A DNA stretch of 64,000 bases from Bacillus salipaludis (GCF_004358205.1 NZ_SMYO01000005.1:372001-436000), one strand, 5' to 3'; positions 48,293-57,337 are shown, numbered from the stretch's first letter. The notes: generated by a model from the letters alone, not told the origin. Numbers and translations are program-made.

Positions 48293-48583
48293 ATGTATGA
48301 ATTTAAACATGAGATAGAAAAGAAAGAAAAGAGGTTTAAGCTGTATTTAATTCTTTATTTTATTTCTTCGCTAATAAATGTAATTTTTGACTTTACTGAC
48401 CTTTGTACAGGGAAAATTTCTATTCCACGCTTTATTTTTAATATATTGTTTTATGTTTTTATTCTTTATTTTAGTCTAAAAAGAAAGCAATGGGCTATGT
48501 GGTTAGTTAGGTTGGTAGTTTTGTTAAATATATTGTTACTGGTACTTATTTTAATAAGTACGATAAAGTCATTTCTTATATAG
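48293..48583 (+). CDS. Small membrane protein
   Basis: A 96-aa protein with three hydrophobic helices after a basic N-terminus (KHEIEKKEKRFK). The ribosome-binding site is weak. Unknown. Confidence 0.5.
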   Translation: MYEFKHEIEKKEKRFKLYLILYFISSLINVIFDFTDLCTGKISIPRFIFNILFYVFILYFSLKRKQWAMWLVRLVVLLNILLLVLILISTIKSFLI

Positions 48584-48644
48584 GTTAATAAACCGAAGGG
48601 TACATTTATTTAAAAGGGTAAAATAAAAGGACGTGTTTAAAAAT

Positions 48645-49103
48645 ATGATACAAAAATTAAATGATAAAGAATATAGGAAAGTATGGGGGAGATTTGACAA
48701 AGAGTTTAAGTTTAAACCTAGTATGACAAAATTTCCTTCATTTGAGGTGCCATCACCCTTTATCACTTACGATATATCCCATGTGGACCTTATTGATGTA
48801 GAAATGTCCGATGAAGATTATGAAAAAATTGTATTAGACATAATTAACACTGCCAAAAAGAATGAAAATGTGTATTTACTTGATTGGCAACATGAGTGTT
48901 TTAAGTCGAATCAACTAGAACTCAAAGATTTTTCTTTGTTTCTTTTTCCTGACGGAGATTATACTTTTATTGTTAATGAAAATTTTACTTGGGGTTATTT
49001 AGGTCACCCTTGGGAGGAAACTATTACGGTTTTTGGTGATTTGCTAACTGAAATATTAAAGTGTAAACCTTATATTTTTACTAAAATATTAAGACAAGGC
49101 TAA
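48645..49103 (+). CDS. DUF2716 immunity-type protein
   Basis: A 152-aa protein matching DUF2716 in order: LNDKEYRKVWGRFDKEFKF, PSPFITYDIS, LLDWQHECF, FPDGDYTFIV, GYLGHPWEETITVFG. DUF2716 proteins stand downstream of toxins as immunity factors; none is visible here. ATG 48645 is preferred; GTG 48633 sits on the AAAAGG site. Confidence 0.75.
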   Translation: MIQKLNDKEYRKVWGRFDKEFKFKPSMTKFPSFEVPSPFITYDISHVDLIDVEMSDEDYEKIVLDIINTAKKNENVYLLDWQHECFKSNQLELKDFSLFLFPDGDYTFIVNENFTWGYLGHPWEETITVFGDLLTEILKCKPYIFTKILRQG

Positions 49104-49146
49104 CAGTTCTACTTCAACAAAGGGGTGCTTTCCCTTAAAATGAGAT

Positions 49147-49173
49147 GGCTGCTAATAATAAGGCAGCCTTTTC
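49147..49173 (+). terminator. Terminator after the DUF2716 gene
   Basis: GGCTGCT / GGCAGCC stem with TTTTCTT. Confidence 0.78.
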
Positions 49174-49309
49174 TTATTAATAAAGGGGCATGTATAAGAA
49201 GGACTTTGCATAAGTTTACTAATCTTACAAGTAACATAGTGCTATTATATGGTAAAATTTATTGGAAATATTTGAAGAATCGATACCGAATTAATAAAGG
49301 GGATTGCAA

Positions 49310-49438
49310 ATGCCTATAAAAGAAACAATAACCTACAATTCTCCCGTAACTGAATTTCTGCCAATAATAACAGTCGTTTTGGCTGTTGGATTAATAAGTT
49401 ATTTCATATTCCGTTTTACTAGTAAAATTCGAAGATAG
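49310..49438 (+). CDS. Very small single-helix membrane protein
   Basis: A 42-aa protein MPIKETITYNSPV... with one helix (ITVVLAVGLISYFIFRF) and basic end KIRR. AAAGGGGATTGCAA before ATG gives a good site. Could be a small toxin-like or regulator peptide; unknown. Confidence 0.5.
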   Translation: MPIKETITYNSPVTEFLPIITVVLAVGLISYFIFRFTSKIRR

Positions 49439-49446
49439 GGCATTTC

Positions 49447-49545
49447 TAAATCGCTGGGAATAGAAACAAGTTTTTTAGCGTACTTTCGTTGAGCGGTTGG
49501 ATGGCAGTCGGAAAAAAACATGTATAGCGATTTAAGCATTTTTTA
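49447..49545 (+). other. Structured intergenic sequence, possible leader or small RNA
   Basis: AAATCGCT at 49447 pairs with AGCGATTT at 49526, enclosing about 70 nt with inner GTTGAGCGGTTGGATGGC. A T-run (CATTTTTT) follows at once, so the whole could be a terminator-closed RNA ahead of the next gene. Confidence 0.35.
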
Positions 49546-49558
49546 AGGGGATATTAAA

Positions 49559-50185
49559 GTGACATTTAAGATAGATGTAGGATATAAAAAAATTAAGTCT
49601 TTTAAACCAACAGATGAAGATGAAGTATTCGAATTGTACAATACCTCTATCAACTTTATACATAATAGTAAATCGTTTTTTGAGAAATTTTCGCCGATTA
49701 CAAAAGACAGTGAAATGGCAAAGTATATTGTTCATAGTGAATGGGAAAGTAATGCGTTTACCTATCCTCATAAACATGCTAATTTTCCTTTATTTAATAT
49801 CGTAATGGATATAAATTTTGGATTAAAACAAATTAAACTTCACGAAATGATTATTATGACTCACGATGCATATCAAACTGAATTTGTATTTTATAGAGAT
49901 GAAGAGGGAATCCATATATTTTTCCATCTTAAATATGAAGGATTATGGTATGACGGAAATAAAATAATTTTTTCAAGACAAGTTCCTGAAAAATCTAGTT
50001 TTGTGGTTAATACAAATGAATTTATTAAAACTTTGGACGATTTTATTAATCAACTACAAGATTATTTATCGATAAGCCATCCAGAAATACTTAAAGACTT
50101 TTTAATTAAAAGAAGTTTTGGATACGATAAGCGTTTTAATCAGTATGCAGAAAACAATACAAATAAAAATACTTTTGCTGAATAG
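49559..50185 (+). CDS. Unknown soluble protein
   Basis: A 208-aa protein with beta-rich content (HIFFHLKYEGLWYDG, EFVFYRDEEGI). GTG start with AAGGGGATATTAAA in front. No motif recognised. It sits among immunity-type genes, and could be one of them. Confidence 0.6.
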   Translation: MTFKIDVGYKKIKSFKPTDEDEVFELYNTSINFIHNSKSFFEKFSPITKDSEMAKYIVHSEWESNAFTYPHKHANFPLFNIVMDINFGLKQIKLHEMIIMTHDAYQTEFVFYRDEEGIHIFFHLKYEGLWYDGNKIIFSRQVPEKSSFVVNTNEFIKTLDDFINQLQDYLSISHPEILKDFLIKRSFGYDKRFNQYAENNTNKNTFAE

Positions 50186-50210
50186 GGGTTTAGTTAATAA
50201 GCTACGAGGT

Positions 50211-50243
50211 GCGATTGTTCAATAAGGGCAATCGCTTTCTTTG
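50211..50243 (+). terminator. Terminator
   Basis: GCGATTG / CAATCGC stem, then TTTCTTTG. Confidence 0.8.
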
Positions 50244-50307
50244 TTCTCTTACGAAAGGTTAATTCAAGAAAAAAGGTTTAATGAACGAAATAAAAAGAGG
50301 TGTGCAA

Positions 50308-50982
50308 ATGCTTTTAAACGACTTTAAAAATGAGAATTTCCCTAATTTAGAACTTGGACCTCCTTTATTTTATAGCTGGGATATCGGTATAAGGTTTGAA
50401 CTAGGGACAGATTGGAGAAAAGAATACGTTTATCCTAACAATCCTTATATACAGGGGTGTTATAAAAGGGTTATTGCTTTATTCGAAGAATTACATTCTC
50501 CATTGGATGATATTTTAATCATGATTGATGTAAATGATTTTGAAAAAGGCAAAAACATAAGAAGTAAATTGAAGAACTTTCCCCCTTATGTTGAGAAGCC
50601 ATTATTGTATAAGTTAAACCATCAAAAGATGCCTTATATTTTTTCGGAAGATGATGAAGACGGAGCATATAAAACACACAGATTTACTCTAAAATGTAAA
50701 ACATCTGATTTCAAATACATTCCTCTGTTAAAAGCAATTTGCAATCAGGATATGGGAATAAAACCAAGTATGTTTCATCGAGTGTATTTCATAAACATCA
50801 ACAAGAAGACTATATTCCATGTATATGATGACAGGGGGTGCGATTTATTAGCAACCTCGCCCGAAACAATAAAAGATGTTTATCACAAATACAATGATTG
50901 GATATTGGATTACGACAGGCATGAAATAGATAAGGTGTTTAATAATGGTTTTCCATACTCAACTATCGAATGTTTTAAATGA
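50308..50982 (+). CDS. DUF3885 protein
   Basis: A 224-aa protein of the DUF3885 family: IRFELGTDW, ALFEELHSP, KAICNQD, YDDRGCDLLA and YNDWILDYDR in the typical order. Members sit in toxin/immunity gene arrays of bacilli. ATG 50308 is preferred (AGAGGTGTGCAA); ATG 50281 adds nine residues. Confidence 0.75.
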   Translation: MLLNDFKNENFPNLELGPPLFYSWDIGIRFELGTDWRKEYVYPNNPYIQGCYKRVIALFEELHSPLDDILIMIDVNDFEKGKNIRSKLKNFPPYVEKPLLYKLNHQKMPYIFSEDDEDGAYKTHRFTLKCKTSDFKYIPLLKAICNQDMGIKPSMFHRVYFININKKTIFHVYDDRGCDLLATSPETIKDVYHKYNDWILDYDRHEIDKVFNNGFPYSTIECFK

Positions 50983-51028
50983 ATAAGAAAGCTAATTACG
51001 GAATAAAACAGTCATTTTTTCTTTTTCT

Positions 51029-51058
51029 TTGCATAGGGAACGTTCGTTCGTATATAAT
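51029..51058 (+). promoter_or_regulatory. LexA-controlled promoter of yolD
   Basis: TTGCAT (-35, 51029) and TATAAT (-10, 51053) are 18 bp apart. GGAACGTTCGTTCG at 51037-51050 fits the Bacillus SOS box CGAAC-N4-GTTCG with one mismatch and lies between them. Confidence 0.8.
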
Positions 51059-51076
51059 AAAACTGAGGTGAGAGCG

Positions 51077-51412
51077 ATGGCGATACGTGACCGTGGAATA
51101 ATGAAATGGCAAAGTGCATTCCAATTGCCAGAATTAGTGAAAACACAGCGTAATTTTTGGCGAGATACGAACCGGATAAGAAAGCCAATCATTGATGAGC
51201 ATGAAGCCGAGGAGTTCGACTTGCGCATCATTTACTCCATGGAATACAACCATTTGGTAAAGCTGACGATATGGGATGACGGATTTACTCACGAAATGAC
51301 CGGACGTGTTCATTATGTGGTTCCTATTACGCATGAGCTCCGTATTGAAGTAAAACCTGGCGAATTTATGCTAGTACCATTTGATAGTGTTATCGGAGTG
51401 AAGGTCATTTGA
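51077..51412 (+). CDS. YolD-like protein
   Basis: A 111-aa YolD-like family protein (starts MAIRDRGIMKWQSAF). YolD proteins usually stand next to a Y-family DNA polymerase (UvrX) in SOS-induced operons of phages and plasmids; no polymerase is present here. The SOS box upstream agrees with the family. GAGGTGAGAGCG precedes ATG 51077. Confidence 0.88.
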   Translation: MAIRDRGIMKWQSAFQLPELVKTQRNFWRDTNRIRKPIIDEHEAEEFDLRIIYSMEYNHLVKLTIWDDGFTHEMTGRVHYVVPITHELRIEVKPGEFMLVPFDSVIGVKVI

Positions 51413-51427
51413 TTAAGCAGAGCTAAG

Positions 51428-51460
51428 CGTCAGCCTTACGTGGGTTGGCGTTTTAATTTT
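51428..51460 (+). terminator. yolD terminator
   Basis: CGTCAGCC / GGTTGGCG stem with two G-U pairs and a T-rich tail. Confidence 0.72.
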
Positions 51461-51560
51461 TTCATATTATACAAAAAGAGGGAGGGATATTGGCTTAATT
51501 ATTTTTTGCTAATAAAAGGAAAATAAACAAAAAGAAAATACCCAAAAGGCTGTTGATTGG

Positions 51561-51692
51561 ATGAAAATAAAGTTGTTCGTAATCATATTCGTTGAGTTAT
51601 TAATTACCATTGTTCCTGCCGCAAATGCTGCGATTCCTTTAAAAGTGTTTGTGAATGGGCAGCCAGTTTTCGGTGTCCCTACCATTGTCTAA
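51561..51692 (+). pseudogene. Leftover 5' end of a secreted protein gene
   Basis: A 43-aa frame: signal peptide (LFVIIFVELLITIVPAANA) followed by IPLKVFVNGQPVF, the typical start of copper-amine-oxidase-like N-terminal domain proteins, and then a stop. Most of the domain is missing. Confidence 0.45.
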
Positions 51693-51885
51693 ATAATAGG
51701 CAACTTATGGATGTCAATTATGACAAGAAATATAACACGGATTGCTGCTGCCGAAGAGAGCCCTTTGTGACTTGCATTGGTTCCAATATCGTAATATTCT
51801 CCTGAAAATAATATATTTGGAATTTCTAGGTGTTTAAACATGGTAAAATAGTTGTATCTATCTTTTATTGTTTAGGGGGTACAAA

Positions 51886-54024
51886 ATGCGAAATTTAACC
51901 AAAATTATTAGTTTTACCATCGCCATTACGTTATTATTAAACTTTTTACCGCCCAAATTATTTCATAATAACTTTGAAAATATGAAAGTAGCAAAAGCTG
52001 ACGGTCTTTTAACAAGGGATGAAGCAAAAAAATATGAAGGCATGATTGCAGCGGGACAAATAACTACAATTGGATTAAAAAGTGATGGGACTGTCATGGC
52101 TATAGGTGGTGATTATCAGGGGAGAACAGATGTTGGTGACTGGAGTAATATTACTCAGGTTGCTGCGTATCATCAAACGGTTGGCTTAAAAAAGGATGGG
52201 ACCGTCGTAGCTGTTGGATTGAATACCTACGGTCAAACGAATGTGAGTGACTGGGAGGATATAATAGCTGTATCCGCCGGTTTGTATCATACGGTTGGCT
52301 TAAAAAAGGATGGGACTGTTGTTGCAGTGGGACAAGGGAGATTTGGGGAAACCAATCTTTATGGATGGAAGGATATTGTACAGATATCCGCAAGTGCCAG
52401 TACAACATTAGGACTCAAAAGTGATGGGACTGTCGTTCAAGCTGGACGATGGGATTATGGACAAAACAAAGTTAATGATTGGACGGATATCGTGCAAGTT
52501 GCTTCAGGTTCCGCTTTTTCTGCTGGTTTAAAAAGTGATGGGACGGTTGTCATTGCGGGCAAGTTAGATAATAGTGATAGCGTTAGTTCTTGGAACAATA
52601 TCGTTTCTATATCTGCTGGTGATGGACATTTAGTTGGATTAAAAAGCGACGGGACCGTAGTGGCGGCAGGAAATGATGATTATGGGCAAACGGATGTTAG
52701 TTCCTTTAAAGATATCATTGCCGTTTCCGGAAGCTCCGAATCAACTGTATTGTTAAAAAGAGATGGGACAGTAGTAGCTAGCGGTAGGAACAGGTACGGA
52801 GAATTGAATGTAGGGAGTTTTGGACATTTAATTGACATTGAAAAGCCTAGCCTTTATGGAATCACAGATAGAACGATTGGTCTCGGTTCAACATTTGATG
52901 TGAAAAATGGTGTCACAGCAGAAGATAATGTTGATGGTAATTTAACCTCCGATATTGTCATCACAGGAGAGGTAGACACTTCGAAAACGGGAATCTATCC
53001 CTTAACATATACTGTTTCTGATAAGGCTGGCAATACAGCGACAATAAGTAGGACCATTACAATAGTGGTGGATGATGTCAAACCTATACTTACTGGGGTA
53101 AGCGATAAAACGATTCCTTACGGAAAGAGCGTGGATGATTTTCTTACTTATCATATTTTTGACGGTTTATCGGCTTGGGATAACATTGATGGCGATATAA
53201 CCACTAAAATTAGCGGAATGTATTCTGGAGATATTACAAGACCTGGAACCCACGTAATAACGTATACCGTTTCGGATGTTGTGGGAAATACCACGTCAGC
53301 AACAAGTCATTTAACTATCGTTGACGCTATAAAACCTGTGATAACAGGCGCAACTAATAAAACGATAAATATTAACTCTTCCTTCGATTCAAGATATAAG
53401 GTTTCTGCGACGGATAATGCCGAGGGTAATTTGACTAAAGCCATAAAAATCACAGGAAGTGTAAATACAAAGAAAAAAGGTGTCTATACCCTAACCTACT
53501 CGGTGGCGGATAGTTCAGGTAATAAAACGGCGGTTGTAAGGAAAATAACGGTCATAGATAATGTTAAACCGGTTATTTCAGGAACAGGTAATAAAACGAT
53601 TAAATTAAATTCGTCTTTTAATCCTAAAACAGGTGTAACCGCTAAGGATAACTCGGACGGGAGTTTAACAAATAAAATAAAAATTACAGGAAGTGTAAAT
53701 ACAAAGAAAAAAGGTGTTTATACCCTAACTTACTCAGTAGTGGATGGTTCAGGTAATAAAACAGTGGTCGTAAGGAAAATAACGGTAGATAATGTTAAAC
53801 CCGTTATTAAGGGAGCCGCCAATAAAACGATTAAATTAAAAACACATTTTAATCCTAAAACGGGTGTAACCGCAAAGGATAACCTAGACGGAAATGTAAC
53901 AAGTAAAATAAAAATCACAGGAACGGTTAATATAAAGAAAAAAGGCGTATATAAGTTGTACTACACTGTGTCAGATTCATCAGGCAATAAAACGGTGGTA
54001 ACGCGAAAAATAACCGTTAAATGA
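51886..54024 (+). CDS. Secreted RCC1-repeat propeller with Ig-like DUF5011 repeats
   Basis: A 712-aa secreted protein. The signal peptide ends near AKADG (residue 39). Residues about 60-310 hold seven RCC1-like repeats, each with GLK(S/K)DGTVVA and a W-x-D-I turn, forming a seven-bladed propeller. Then five Ig-like bacterial repeats (DUF5011/HYR type) follow, with motifs such as DNADGNLT-x-KIKITG and GVYTLTYSVxDSSGNK. There is no LPxTG, membrane tail or SLH domain, so it is either released or held by the repeats. TTTAGGGGGTACAAA precedes ATG 51886. Confidence 0.85.
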   Translation: MRNLTKIISFTIAITLLLNFLPPKLFHNNFENMKVAKADGLLTRDEAKKYEGMIAAGQITTIGLKSDGTVMAIGGDYQGRTDVGDWSNITQVAAYHQTVGLKKDGTVVAVGLNTYGQTNVSDWEDIIAVSAGLYHTVGLKKDGTVVAVGQGRFGETNLYGWKDIVQISASASTTLGLKSDGTVVQAGRWDYGQNKVNDWTDIVQVASGSAFSAGLKSDGTVVIAGKLDNSDSVSSWNNIVSISAGDGHLVGLKSDGTVVAAGNDDYGQTDVSSFKDIIAVSGSSESTVLLKRDGTVVASGRNRYGELNVGSFGHLIDIEKPSLYGITDRTIGLGSTFDVKNGVTAEDNVDGNLTSDIVITGEVDTSKTGIYPLTYTVSDKAGNTATISRTITIVVDDVKPILTGVSDKTIPYGKSVDDFLTYHIFDGLSAWDNIDGDITTKISGMYSGDITRPGTHVITYTVSDVVGNTTSATSHLTIVDAIKPVITGATNKTININSSFDSRYKVSATDNAEGNLTKAIKITGSVNTKKKGVYTLTYSVADSSGNKTAVVRKITVIDNVKPVISGTGNKTIKLNSSFNPKTGVTAKDNSDGSLTNKIKITGSVNTKKKGVYTLTYSVVDGSGNKTVVVRKITVDNVKPVIKGAANKTIKLKTHFNPKTGVTAKDNLDGNVTSKIKITGTVNIKKKGVYKLYYTVSDSSGNKTVVTRKITVK

Positions 54025-54035
54025 TATGATTAAAA

Positions 54036-54086
54036 GAAAAGGTCTGGTATATTTCGAACATCATTCGAAAAAGCTAGACCTTTTCA
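54036..54086 (+). terminator. Terminator after the RCC1-repeat gene
   Basis: GAAAAGGTCT / AGACCTTTTC ends pairing across an inner TTTCGAA / TTCGAAA stem. Confidence 0.85.
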
Positions 54087-54209
54087 ATTATACTATTTTG
54101 TAACTTATTAAAAAGAAAATCTTGAACTAACTGACAAGGTACAAGTTTAATATTGCTTTTGTTGTTTGCGATTTCTTACCGCTTATAAAGAGTATAAGGA
54201 GTCAATAAA

Positions 54210-54530
54210 ATGTTTATAAGAACATATATTCAAGCCAAGACGAGAACAGAAGCAGCAAACCATTTAAAAAATTTATTAGTTTTGGCAGAAGCATTAAATC
54301 TAAAATTGACAATAACAAATTTTGAACCGTACTGGAAATTTGATGATAGCTTTCAAATTGAAATTAGCGGGACAAATCCAACAGATGAACAATTAAGTAA
54401 GTTTCTAGAAGGTATTGCATCAATATGGAGTAGGTTTCCAGACAGCTATTTAGCAACTAAAGAACTCGAAGGCTGTATCATATTTATTGAGAACATTGAG
54501 TTTATTGAAATATTCGAAGGCGATTTCTAA
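54210..54530 (+). CDS. Small unknown protein
   Basis: A 106-aa soluble protein, alternating helix and strand (ferredoxin-like look). AAGGAGTCAATAAA precedes ATG. Immunity-like in size and place; not recognised. Confidence 0.6.
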   Translation: MFIRTYIQAKTRTEAANHLKNLLVLAEALNLKLTITNFEPYWKFDDSFQIEISGTNPTDEQLSKFLEGIASIWSRFPDSYLATKELEGCIIFIENIEFIEIFEGDF

Positions 54531-54569
54531 TTTCAAAATTAAGTTGTGATATATTGTACTAAAGCGGGA

Positions 54570-54603
54570 TGCGTTTCTGTAAAAAGGAACGCTTTTTAAT
54601 TTT
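54570..54603 (+). terminator. Weak terminator
   Basis: GCGTTTC / GGAACGC stem with TTTTTAATTTT. Confidence 0.6.
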
Positions 54604-54694
54604 CACATGGTTATTTTAATATCTATGTTAAAAATGCAGTATCTAGCAAATAAAATATTTTTACAATTATTAATGGGTGAGTTGGTGTAATAGT

Positions 54695-55293
54695 ATGTAT
54701 GATTTGATACATTGAAATAAATTAAAAGAGTTTTTAAATGAAATTGTTACTCCCTATCTTTCCCCGTTAGGTTTAAAATGGCGGGGGGACTATTATTGGA
54801 GTGGTGAAAATAATAAGTCCATTCGAAAAGTATTTAGTTATACCCACTCAAAGGAGGTATAGGAATCTTTTCATATGGGTTTTGTCTAGATTTCATTCCT
54901 CTTCCTTCTGGAAGTAAACTTAAATACTTCCGGACAGACAAGAGTGCAAGAGAACATATATATTTTTTTTGGAAAGATTCGATTTCACAGTGGACAAAAG
55001 ATAATGTCAAGGATTTTATCACCAAAGCAATAAAGAACGAAATCAAATGTATCGAAGCTTGGTTTAGCAAAGTCAACTCACTTGAAGATATCCGAAAAAT
55101 AGCAATTAAAAAAACAAAGGGAAATGATGTTTATTTTCGTTACCCTAGTCCGCTATATGTTCTAGCTTTTATTGAAGCAAAATTAGGTAATGTAGATAAG
55201 GGATTAGAATTGTTGGAAAAATACTTGTCTTGGTCACATGAAAAAGAGAATATCAAGGAGTTATTAATAAGTAAGCTAGTAAATATAAAATAA
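54695..55293 (+). pseudogene. DUF4304-like gene with stop and frameshift
   Basis: From ATG 54695 the frame hits TGA at 54713, then continues open as KLKEFLNEIVTPYLSPLGLKWRG...SYTHSK; one base seems lost in the A-run near 54850, after which GGIGIFSYGFCLDFIPLPSG and the rest run open to 55291. Joined, this gives a DUF4304-type protein of about 195 residues. At least two lesions mean it is not functional. Confidence 0.75.
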
Positions 55294-55341
55294 TCTTGAT
55301 TTAATTACTTTATTAATAAAATCGGAGGTGTATGTATTAAG

Positions 55342-55545
55342 GTGAAAACCTTTCTAGAATTATTCTTTGAAAAAAGGAAAAAAACTAAAAAAGAGGTATT
55401 ATTATTAATAATCGTTTTAGTTTACTTAATCTTAATTAGGTATTTTAAAGGATTCGATACATTGTGGTTATCGATTGTAGTTGGGATTGCAATATGTATA
55501 TTTGGAATTTTTATATACAAAGATAGGAAAAAAAGTAATCTATAA
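55342..55545 (+). CDS. Small membrane protein
   Basis: A 67-aa protein: basic N-terminus (FFEKRKKTKKE) and two helices (VLLLIIVLVYLILIRYF, LWLSIVVGIAICIFGIFI). GTG start with GGAGGTG 11 nt upstream. Unknown. Confidence 0.55.
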   Translation: MKTFLELFFEKRKKTKKEVLLLIIVLVYLILIRYFKGFDTLWLSIVVGIAICIFGIFIYKDRKKSNL

Positions 55546-55605
55546 TTGCTTCACCCTAATTTTCATATTCAACAACTGGTCTTATTATTTATTTGGGGGA
55601 CAAAA

Positions 55606-56451
55606 ATGAACAATATAAAAGCTAAACATTATATTAACGTTGAACATATAGCTGGTCCACAGAATGACTTTAGAATTAGTATTGATTTTGCTGGAAATCT
55701 AATTTTATTAACTGAAAAAGAAGTACAAAAAAAGTATTTACATAAGATATATCACATGGTGAATGGAAAAATAAATAAAATCGAACTTCCTTCGGTATCG
55801 GAAGCATTTGACTTTGCTCAACCTCTTGAAGAGAATTGGTTATTGGTTAGTGCAAGAACCGACGAGGAAGAGGGATATTTAAGGAATGCAACTTTATTTG
55901 ATGTGCAAGGAAATATATTGAAAACCTTCACCTTTGATGATGCAATTCAAGATGTGCAAACGACAAAGAATTCTGAGATATGGGTAAGTTATTTCGATGA
56001 AAATATGGATTCAGGTTTAAGGTGTTTTGATAAAGACGGACTTCAAACATTTGATTACATCGATTTTGTAATACAAACGGGAAGAAAGATTCCTTTCATA
56101 GACGATTGTTATGCTTTAAATGTAACTTCAGAAAGCGCCAATATTTATTATTATTCTGACTTTCCGCTTGTAAAAATAAATAAGTCGGGCTATGAGATTT
56201 TTCGTAAGATTCCAATTAAAGGAAGTCATGCGTTTGCTATCCTTAATGATGTTGTTTTATTTAGTCATGGTTATGACGGTAGTGCAGTGGTGTACTTGTA
56301 TTCTTTGAGGGATAAGAAAAGAAAAACTTTGCATACAGTTAATCAGAATGGAGAAGAACTGAAATATGATTATGCTGTTGGCAGAGGAAGCAAATTATTC
56401 TTAATAAAGGATAAGGATGTTTACTTAATAGATTTGGAAGTGTCCACTTAA
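55606..56451 (+). CDS. Beta-propeller-like protein, unknown
   Basis: A 281-aa soluble protein with repeated beta blades (GNLILLTEK, NWLLVSARTD, SEIWVSYFDE, ANIYYYSDFPLVKI, DVVLFSHGYDG, SKLFLIKDKDVYLI). It looks like a six-bladed propeller found in toxin/immunity islands of bacilli. ATG 55606 has GGGGGACAAAA; a longer frame upstream has no site. Confidence 0.65.
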   Translation: MNNIKAKHYINVEHIAGPQNDFRISIDFAGNLILLTEKEVQKKYLHKIYHMVNGKINKIELPSVSEAFDFAQPLEENWLLVSARTDEEEGYLRNATLFDVQGNILKTFTFDDAIQDVQTTKNSEIWVSYFDENMDSGLRCFDKDGLQTFDYIDFVIQTGRKIPFIDDCYALNVTSESANIYYYSDFPLVKINKSGYEIFRKIPIKGSHAFAILNDVVLFSHGYDGSAVVYLYSLRDKKRKTLHTVNQNGEELKYDYAVGRGSKLFLIKDKDVYLIDLEVST

Positions 56452-56584
56452 CGGTAATTTTGGCTTTTAAGAACAACAAATCCCTGTAAATAAAATGCTT
56501 TATAAATAGAATTAAAAAAGGTGTGTGCAATTTTAAGTAAGGGGTTCTCCTTTGGGAAAGAAAAGCAAAGATTAAACATCCAAT

Positions 56585-56623
56585 TGACAGAACAAATAAT
56601 AAAATTTTGGTCTGTCTTTTTTA
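56585..56623 (+). terminator. Terminator-like hairpin
   Basis: GACAGAAC / GGTCTGTC stem around AAATAATAAAATTTT with T run. Confidence 0.6.
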
Positions 56624-57000
56624 TTGTTATATCAAGGGGGGTATTGAAAGTGTAATTAGAACGGCAGAAAATTAACACATAAAAACTTTGGTTGATTTTT
56701 AATTATATTGAATGGGATTTTTGTTCCTTTACTTAATACTTCAGAAATAGAAAAGTTTTTAGAAGGGTATTTTCCTTCTGTTTCTTAGTTGAACAAGCAC
56801 CTCTTTTAATGCACTATGTGTTCGTATTTTTGTTAAGCATATTTATATTTTCGTCATTAATTTTAAATTGAAGCGTCAATAACACTACCAACCTTAATAA
56901 AAATATCTTTACATCTCACACCAAAAATGTTTTATTGCCTAGATACATTTGCGAAAATGCACATAAAATATTGAGTAAAAAAATATCGTCCGTTTTCCTT

Positions 57001-57027
57001 AACCATCCTTTTTATAGGATGGTTTTA
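57001..57027 (+). terminator. Terminator-like hairpin upstream of the DUF1657 gene
   Basis: AACCATCC / GGATGGTT stem and TTTTAT. Confidence 0.75.
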
Positions 57028-57130
57028 TATTAATTTTTAATTTGTTTAAAGTTGGAAAATCCTAATACATAAGTTTATAAATATTCCGCATACTACTTTA
57101 GATATCAATTTTTTAGAAAAGAGGTCTAAA

Positions 57131-57337
57131 ATGACAGTAGGAAAAGATGTTCAAACCGCTTTAGCAAGTTTAAAAAGTGCTCAAGCCAGCTTTGAAACCT
57201 TTGCTTTAGCAACTGATAATCAAAATGCAAAGCAACTTTATCAACAGGCTGCCCAACAAACAAAAACAGTTCTTGATAGTCTTGAACCACGTCTTCAAGA
57301 AATTCAATCTGAAGAACCACAGTACAATCAACAATAA
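57131..57337 (+). CDS. DUF1657 protein
   Basis: A 68-aa two-helix protein (starts MTVGKDVQTALASLKSAQASFE). DUF1657 genes usually lie beside spoVA-type genes in sporulation operons; here it is alone. AAAGAGGTCTAAA precedes ATG. Probably spore-linked. Confidence 0.88.
   Translation: MTVGKDVQTALASLKSAQASFETFALATDNQNAKQLYQQAAQQTKTVLDSLEPRLQEIQSEEPQYNQQ

Larger units (their letters stand above)
56452..57130. other. Non-coding stretch with two terminator-like hairpins
   Basis: About 680 bp. Besides the hairpins at 56585 and 57001 there are only short broken frames, such as a 12-residue remnant near 56740. It looks like decayed coding DNA. Confidence 0.4.

Noticed and set aside
52151..52408. Repeats in 52.1-52.8 kb as a possible CRISPR or tandem DNA repeat
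   Set aside because: The period comes from RCC1-like protein repeats; spacing is irregular and the DNA repeats diverge.
56448..56678. 76-codon minus-strand frame
   Set aside because: No ribosome-binding site or convincing content; crosses a terminator-like hairpin.
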